The notes under the pieces: model-generated
The model's input: the letters and a program-made list of their open reading frames with translations, nothing else
Database searches by the model: none
Told to the model about the DNA's origin: nothing
DNA from: Akkermansiaceae bacterium UBA1518
Lineage (GTDB): Bacteria; Verrucomicrobiota; Verrucomicrobiia; Verrucomicrobiales; Akkermansiaceae
Assembly (NCBI GenBank): GCA_002323895.1
Contig: DCQM01000140.1
Location: 1 to 10,791 of the forward strand
Direction of reading: 5' to 3'
DNA length: 10,791 bases
Part shown: positions 6,808 through 10,791 of the stretch, one piece after another
How positions within the stretch are numbered: position 1 is the stretch's first letter
Layout: the number at the start of each line of letters is the position of its first letter
Translations under genes and position numbers: made by a program

Positions 6808-7665
6808 ATGTCGAGTAACAGTCCCAAATTCAACCTTCAAAAAATGACACGACGTTCGTTGATTGGCCTCGCTGGCATCGGGGTTCCCAGCGTAATCTGG
6901 GCGTCAAAAATCGAGCCCAATTTGCTGTCGATTACCCGAAAAAACCTCTTCCTTCCTCGGTGGCCAAAATCACTCGATGGATTTCGAATCGCCCAGATTA
7001 CGGATGTTCACTATCGGCCCGACACTGACGAAGAATTGGTCGCTAAACTTCGAAAAGCTGTGGAGGCAGAAAAACCTGACTGCATAGCCATAACTGGAGA
7101 TTTCGTGATCAATGATCCGGCTTCCCTTCCTGAGTTCACAAGGGCATTTAAAGGAATATCAGCTCCACACGGTATCTTTGCCAGCCCTGGAAATCACGAT
7201 CGCTGGCACTGCACTGTCAGTAACCTTAAAAAAGAGCTCGAAAGCATCGGCATTTCCTATCTCCAAAACACCGGAACTAATATCAATATCAAGGGAGAAA
7301 AAATTTTCATTAACGGGCTCGACTCCGTTTGGGGTGGACTCCCTGCACCGAACCGGGCTTGGAATGGCCACCAAAAAGACACGCCGGTTATCTCAATGGT
7401 ACATGAACCCGACTTTTTCGATGAACTCCGTTCTGCCAAACCACTCGACCTCCAACTCTCCGGCCACACCCACGGCGGCCAATGCCGTCTCCCTCTAGTC
7501 CAATATACACCAGCCAAGGTTAAATTCGGACGGAATTACGTCTATGGTCATTTTAAAAACAACGACTCACAGCTTTTTGTGGGTCGCGGGATTGGCACTG
7601 TTGGGATTCGGGTCCGTTTTGCATGCCAGCCCGAGCTAGTCATCTTGACTCTTCGCTCAACCTAA
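6808..7665 (+). CDS. Tat-signal calcineurin-like metallophosphoesterase (YkuE/YaeI type)
   Basis: This 285-residue binuclear-metal phosphoesterase should be exported or membrane-attached. The N-terminus has a twin-arginine signal (TRRSLIGLAG, residues 14-23, then a hydrophobic stretch to about 32). The metal-binding motifs occur in the canonical order: DVH (66-68), GDF (97-99), GNHD (128-131), VHEPD (198-202) and GHTHGGQ (219-225). All expected metal ligands (D66, H68, D98, N129, H199, H220, H222) are present, so the enzyme looks active. Family members hydrolyse phosphodiesters or pyrophosphates of lipids or nucleotides; chlamydial LpxG, a UDP-diacylglucosamine hydrolase, is to my recollection in this branch. 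The start is ATG 6808; ATG 6844 (residue 13) sits right before the twin arginines and is a credible alternative. Neither has a Shine-Dalgarno. The 3' end overlaps the DUF255 gene by 26 bp. Confidence 0.87.
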   Translation: MSSNSPKFNLQKMTRRSLIGLAGIGVPSVIWASKIEPNLLSITRKNLFLPRWPKSLDGFRIAQITDVHYRPDTDEELVAKLRKAVEAEKPDCIAITGDFVINDPASLPEFTRAFKGISAPHGIFASPGNHDRWHCTVSNLKKELESIGISYLQNTGTNINIKGEKIFINGLDSVWGGLPAPNRAWNGHQKDTPVISMVHEPDFFDELRSAKPLDLQLSGHTHGGQCRLPLVQYTPAKVKFGRNYVYGHFKNNDSQLFVGRGIGTVGIRVRFACQPELVILTLRST

Positions 7666-9769
7666 TCAACATCGCAGAAAGTTCCTCCGCCTCAACCACC
7701 GGCAGCTGGCAGGTCTGACCCACACAGTAAAATGCTGTTGCCAAGCCTTCGGTTGATTTTAAGCCCGACGTAAATTCACTTACCGGCCCTTCGTTACCCA
7801 AAGTAATTCGGTTAGGATCAAAAGTTTTAGTGGCAGCTTTTAGCAATTCCTCACGCCCTTTTTCCCCGGCAATCACCAACCGCCCGGGCTTCTCAAGCGA
7901 GAAGCACAGACTCATCAACATCTCGCCCATCCCCGCAGGGGATTCTTTGATCAGCCCTAAATAGGACCGAATTGTAGCTTCCGAAACTCTTGAAAAATCA
8001 TTACGGCTAGTGATCTGAGACAATATCCCAAATTCTCTTGCCGCGATTGAACTCTCGACTGGAATGGCCCCATCAAACTGCCCCTTTAGACGAAGAACCA
8101 AATCGTCCCGTTTTTCGCCCTGATAAAACCCTCCATTTTTTTCATCATAGAAGAGCTCCACTGCGCTTTCAGCGAGCACAATCGCCAACTCTAAATCTTC
8201 CTTCCGCAGGCTAGCCTCATAAAGCTTTCTCGTGCCTGCCAAAAACAAAAGATAGCTCTGAGCCTGAGCCGAATCATCTCGATCTCCTTCGCGCCAGCGA
8301 TGCGCCAAACGCTTCGACTTTGCATCCCAAAATTTACCCTTGATAAAATCGTGCGCCTTTCGGGCGGCTTTTAAATATTTAGGCTCATGTAAAACCCTTC
8401 CCGTCCGAGCCATCGCCCCGATCATAAGGCCATTCCAAGACGCAAGAATTTTATCATCGATTGCTGGTGGCACTCTTTTCCCACGAACTACGGCAAGCTT
8501 CTCAAAGATCCCAGCAACTAAATTTTTATCGCTTGCGCTCAGATCTTTCCGGGATTTTTTGAACGAGAGAATATTCTGATTGGGTAAAGGTTCAGGATCA
8601 CTCTGGTCGATAAAATTCCCCTTTTCGCTGACCCCTAGGATCTCACGCGCCACCTTCATCTCTTCGGAAGTCAGGAGTGCTATCAACTCCTTTTCCGTCC
8701 AACAAAAACATTTACCCTCTTTTCCTTCACTCTGCGCATCCTGTGCGCAGTAAAAACCACCTTCGGGGTGCGTCAATTCGCGTAGCACGTAATCGGCAAT
8801 ACCCACTACAACCTCACGGAATTTCTCCTCCCCAGTCACCTGCCAAGCATCAAGATACAGCTCCATGAGCTGGGCCTGATCATAAAGCATCTTTTCAAAG
8901 TGAGGCACTAACCATTCTCGATCCACCGCATAACGGTGAAAACCACCCATCACCTGATCATAAATTCCCCCATCCATCATATGACGGCAGGTCTTAAGAA
9001 CAGCTGCAATCGCTTTCGGGTCACCCGATTGAAGAAGAAAGCGAAACACACTCACCTGAGGAAACTTCATTCCTGTTCCCAGCCCGCCCCAAACCGGGTC
9101 AAGCTGTGCCAAGATCTTCGGAATCGACTGATCAACAACTGAGCGACTCGGCTTCAACTTGCCTCCACCCTGGGATTGCAACTTCTCAAAATACGCCTTC
9201 ATTTGTCCGTGCATTTCGACTGATTGTTTTAAAACCTGTTCCTGATTCTTGTCCCAAACATTGTGAATCTGTTTCAGAACTGTTGGGAAACCGGGCTGAC
9301 CATCCCTATCTTTCGGGGGAAAATAAGTTCCTCCCGTTAAGGGTTTTAGATCGGGAGTCAAAAACATGTTAAGCGGCCATCCTCCAGATTGCTCTGTCAT
9401 TGCTTGGTATGCGGTCATATAAACTTGGTCCACATCCGGACGTTCTTCTCGGTCCAGCTTGATCGAGACAAAATTTTCGTTCAGAAACGCCGCGACATCC
9501 TTATTTTCAAAGGATTCACGCTCCATTACATGACACCAATGGCAGGTTGAGTAGCCGACACTGAGGAGGATTAACTTCTTCTCTTTCCGAGCCTTTTCAA
9601 AGGCCTCTTCACCCCATGGATACCAGTCGACAGGGTTATAGGCATGCTGAAGTAAATAGGGAGATTTTTCCTTGGCCAAACGATTAGGTTTCCCGCTCTT
9701 TTCTGCACCTAAAGCTGCTGCTCCCAACAAGGCTAGAAATAAGCACAACCAACGTAATCCCAAAGTCAT
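7640..9769 (-). CDS. Exported DUF255 thioredoxin-like protein (YyaL/SSP411 family)
   Basis: This 709-residue, full-length protein has an N-terminal signal peptide (about 1-22, LCLFLALLGAAALGA), so it should act outside the cytoplasm. A thioredoxin-fold domain (about 27-170) contains the family hallmarks SPYLLQHAYNPVDWYPWGEEA (36-56) and the CHWC motif (76-79), then DREERPDVD (106-114) and SGGWPLNMFLTPD (128-140). The remainder is an alpha/alpha-toroid resembling six-hairpin glycosidases, with DGGIYDQVMGGFHRYAVD (266-283), VPHFEKMLYDQA (288-299), EGGFYCAQDAQSEGKEGKCFCW (336-357) and DDKILASWNGLM (438-449). Two usual motifs are altered: the LDDYA region reads DDSAQAQSYLL, and PSGNS reads PVESS (570-574). 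The biochemical role of the family is poorly defined; thiol redox or sugar-related activity has been considered. The ATG at 9769 directly starts the signal peptide. An AAGGAG lies 17 nt upstream, too far for a standard ribosome-binding site. Confidence 0.9.
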   Translation of the reverse strand: MTLGLRWLCLFLALLGAAALGAEKSGKPNRLAKEKSPYLLQHAYNPVDWYPWGEEAFEKARKEKKLILLSVGYSTCHWCHVMERESFENKDVAAFLNENFVSIKLDREERPDVDQVYMTAYQAMTEQSGGWPLNMFLTPDLKPLTGGTYFPPKDRDGQPGFPTVLKQIHNVWDKNQEQVLKQSVEMHGQMKAYFEKLQSQGGGKLKPSRSVVDQSIPKILAQLDPVWGGLGTGMKFPQVSVFRFLLQSGDPKAIAAVLKTCRHMMDGGIYDQVMGGFHRYAVDREWLVPHFEKMLYDQAQLMELYLDAWQVTGEEKFREVVVGIADYVLRELTHPEGGFYCAQDAQSEGKEGKCFCWTEKELIALLTSEEMKVAREILGVSEKGNFIDQSDPEPLPNQNILSFKKSRKDLSASDKNLVAGIFEKLAVVRGKRVPPAIDDKILASWNGLMIGAMARTGRVLHEPKYLKAARKAHDFIKGKFWDAKSKRLAHRWREGDRDDSAQAQSYLLFLAGTRKLYEASLRKEDLELAIVLAESAVELFYDEKNGGFYQGEKRDDLVLRLKGQFDGAIPVESSIAAREFGILSQITSRNDFSRVSEATIRSYLGLIKESPAGMGEMLMSLCFSLEKPGRLVIAGEKGREELLKAATKTFDPNRITLGNEGPVSEFTSGLKSTEGLATAFYCVGQTCQLPVVEAEELSAMLIRLSEESR

Positions 9770-9982
9770 GGTGGAAATAGTAGCTTCTCCTTATAAAAAC
9801 GAAACCCGAAACTCTATCTCCCCGACTCTTTCATCTCGGTCTTCCCCGTGGCAATCAGGGTTTTCGTCCTAAAAAACTTGTGCGGAATTCCATCCATCAG
9901 GCTTGCCCCAAGGCAGGATTCCACCTTAACTTTCCAGCCCTGCGGGAGGGATTTCTTTTCCGCTTTCTGAAACCTCTCAGCC
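9770..9982. other. 213-nt divergent spacer with a hairpin
   Basis: This spacer separates the DUF255 gene (-) from the PpiD-like gene (+) and should hold both promoters, but no convincing -35/-10 pair stands out. A hairpin can be drawn at 9902-9917: CTTGCC pairs with GGCAGG around a CCAA tetraloop, with one G-U pair. It is flanked by GGAAT (9884-9888) and ATTCC (9918-9922), which could close an outer helix. It may be a leader structure of the PpiD-like mRNA or chance. No conserved open frame was recognised here. Confidence 0.3.
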
Positions 9983-10791
9983 ATGATTGAAAATATCCGC
10001 AAATACACCGGCCTTATGGTCGTCGTTCTAGTTCTTCTCTTCGTAGGGCTTGTCTTCCTCGACGGAGGAATCTCCAAAGCCTTTAACGGCAAGCCCGTGA
10101 TGGAGGTTGGCGATCAATCCATTTCAGAAAAAGAATTTAGACGCCAGCTCGCCTTAATGCAGCTCCCGGATATCCTCCCCGCGGCAATTGAAATCCCAGA
10201 TAATTCGCGATTGCTCGCAACCCATTATCTCGGAGAAACTTTCATGGAGAGTCAAATACCCAAAACCCCCTCTCTTATTATTAGGATCATGGCGGGTTAC
10301 CTCCAGCCTTCCATCGGAGAACCAGAGCGCTTCATCGCAAACCGTATCAATATCCAAAAGGGTGGCATCGAATTTGGAGTGACTCCCAGCAATGACGAAG
10401 TAGAGAACTTCGTCGAAACCGTTATCTTTACTGATACGGATGGGAACTTTGACCTCGAAGCCTACGATAAATTCACAAAATCTCGACTTGGTAATATCGG
10501 GGGCATTCCTGGTTTTAACAATTACATTCGTGACCTCCTAACTGCACAGAACCTTTCCAAAGTCCTTGGTGGAGGCATTTCGACCGAAAAGAATACCGAG
10601 CGTGAACTCTTCGATGTTCAAAAGCAGGAAATTTCCGGCTCAAAAATCACCCTCGAATCAGGAGTCTACGAGGGACTCGTTAAGCCGACAGAAGAAGAAA
10701 TTAGGGAGTATTACGAGGAAAACAGTCAGAACTATAATTCTGATGAGCTTCGTAAAATCACCTACGTTTCAATCGAGCCAGATTGGGATGA
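9983..10791 (+). CDS. PpiD-like membrane-anchored periplasmic fold catalyst (5' part, cut by window end)
   Basis: The ATG at 9983 opens a frame with no stop to the window end: 269 complete codons plus two bases. Residues 1-10 are basic/polar (MIENIRKYTG) and 11-27 form a single transmembrane anchor, the layout of PpiD. Residues about 37-195 look like a SurA/PpiD N-terminal chaperone domain. Recognisable pieces are VGDQSISEKEFRRQLA (42-57), GVTPSNDEVENFVETVIFTDTDGNFDLEAYDKF (132-164) and VKPTEEEIREYYEENSQNYNSDELRKITYVSI (233-264), which match the usual order in PpiD ("x-D-G-x-F-D-x-x-x-Y", then "Y-x-x-x-x-x-x-Y/F" and the lead-in strand). PpiD proteins help newly exported proteins fold at the Sec translocon exit. 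The parvulin isomerase domain would lie beyond the edge, so its presence cannot be judged. The gene is divergent from the DUF255 gene. Confidence 0.78.
   Translation, partial: MIENIRKYTGLMVVVLVLLFVGLVFLDGGISKAFNGKPVMEVGDQSISEKEFRRQLALMQLPDILPAAIEIPDNSRLLATHYLGETFMESQIPKTPSLIIRIMAGYLQPSIGEPERFIANRINIQKGGIEFGVTPSNDEVENFVETVIFTDTDGNFDLEAYDKFTKSRLGNIGGIPGFNNYIRDLLTAQNLSKVLGGGISTEKNTERELFDVQKQEISGSKITLESGVYEGLVKPTEEEIREYYEENSQNYNSDELRKITYVSIEPDWD

Noticed and set aside
9814..10092. A 92-codon open frame on the - strand in the last divergent spacer
   Set aside because: It runs across the start and membrane anchor of the PpiD-like gene, and its translation (Lys/Arg/Thr-rich) resembles no protein family. 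A real small gene is not excluded but not supported.
1..10791. Defence island, CRISPR array, transposon, prophage or tRNA
   Set aside because: I looked for repeats with spacers, terminal inverted repeats, transposase or integrase motifs, and cloverleaf patterns and saw none. Every long stretch is accounted for by ordinary genes.

Overview
The window looks like chromosomal housekeeping DNA from a Gram-negative (diderm) bacterium, most plausibly of the PVC group (Verrucomicrobiota, perhaps the Opitutae). That placement is inferred from the mix of genes: a secreted multi-EF-hand protein, an exported DUF255/thioredoxin-like protein, an AsmA-like membrane protein, an outer-membrane barrel and a PpiD-like fold catalyst. 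It also rests on base composition near one-half GC by eye and on the scarcity of Shine-Dalgarno sequences. No 16S gene or other decisive marker is present, so the phylum is a guess.

Layout, left to right: a small outer-membrane beta-barrel protein (+); a secreted six-EF-hand protein (-); metF (+); a 552-residue AsmA-like membrane-anchored protein (-); scpA, nadD and a secreted TPR protein (all +); a dCMP-deaminase-family enzyme (-); a Tat-signal metallophosphoesterase (+); an exported DUF255/YyaL-like protein (-); and the first 269 residues of a PpiD-like periplasmic chaperone (+), which runs off the right edge. The strand flips at almost every gene. The only co-directional run is scpA-nadD-TPR. 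Three convergent pairs overlap at their 3' ends (by 11, 4 and 26 bp) and the fourth is 11 nt apart. Divergent pairs share spacers of about 105, 106, 29 and 213 nt.

Functionally the genes do not form one pathway. MetF (one-carbon/methionine), NadD (NAD), the deaminase (pyrimidine nucleotides) and ScpA (chromosome condensation) are core cytosolic functions. The OMP, EF-hand, AsmA-like, TPR, phosphoesterase, DUF255 and PpiD-like products all carry signal peptides or membrane anchors and belong to the cell envelope. I see no tRNA, rRNA, CRISPR array, insertion sequence, phage gene, defence island or attachment site. There is no stretch over 300 nt without a gene.

I did not find a convincing undescribed multi-gene system. 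The points most worth checking are the divergent DUF255 protein, the AsmA-like protein with an extra cytosolic head, a possible LpxG-type role for the phosphoesterase, and the SD-poor, strand-alternating, tail-overlapping architecture.
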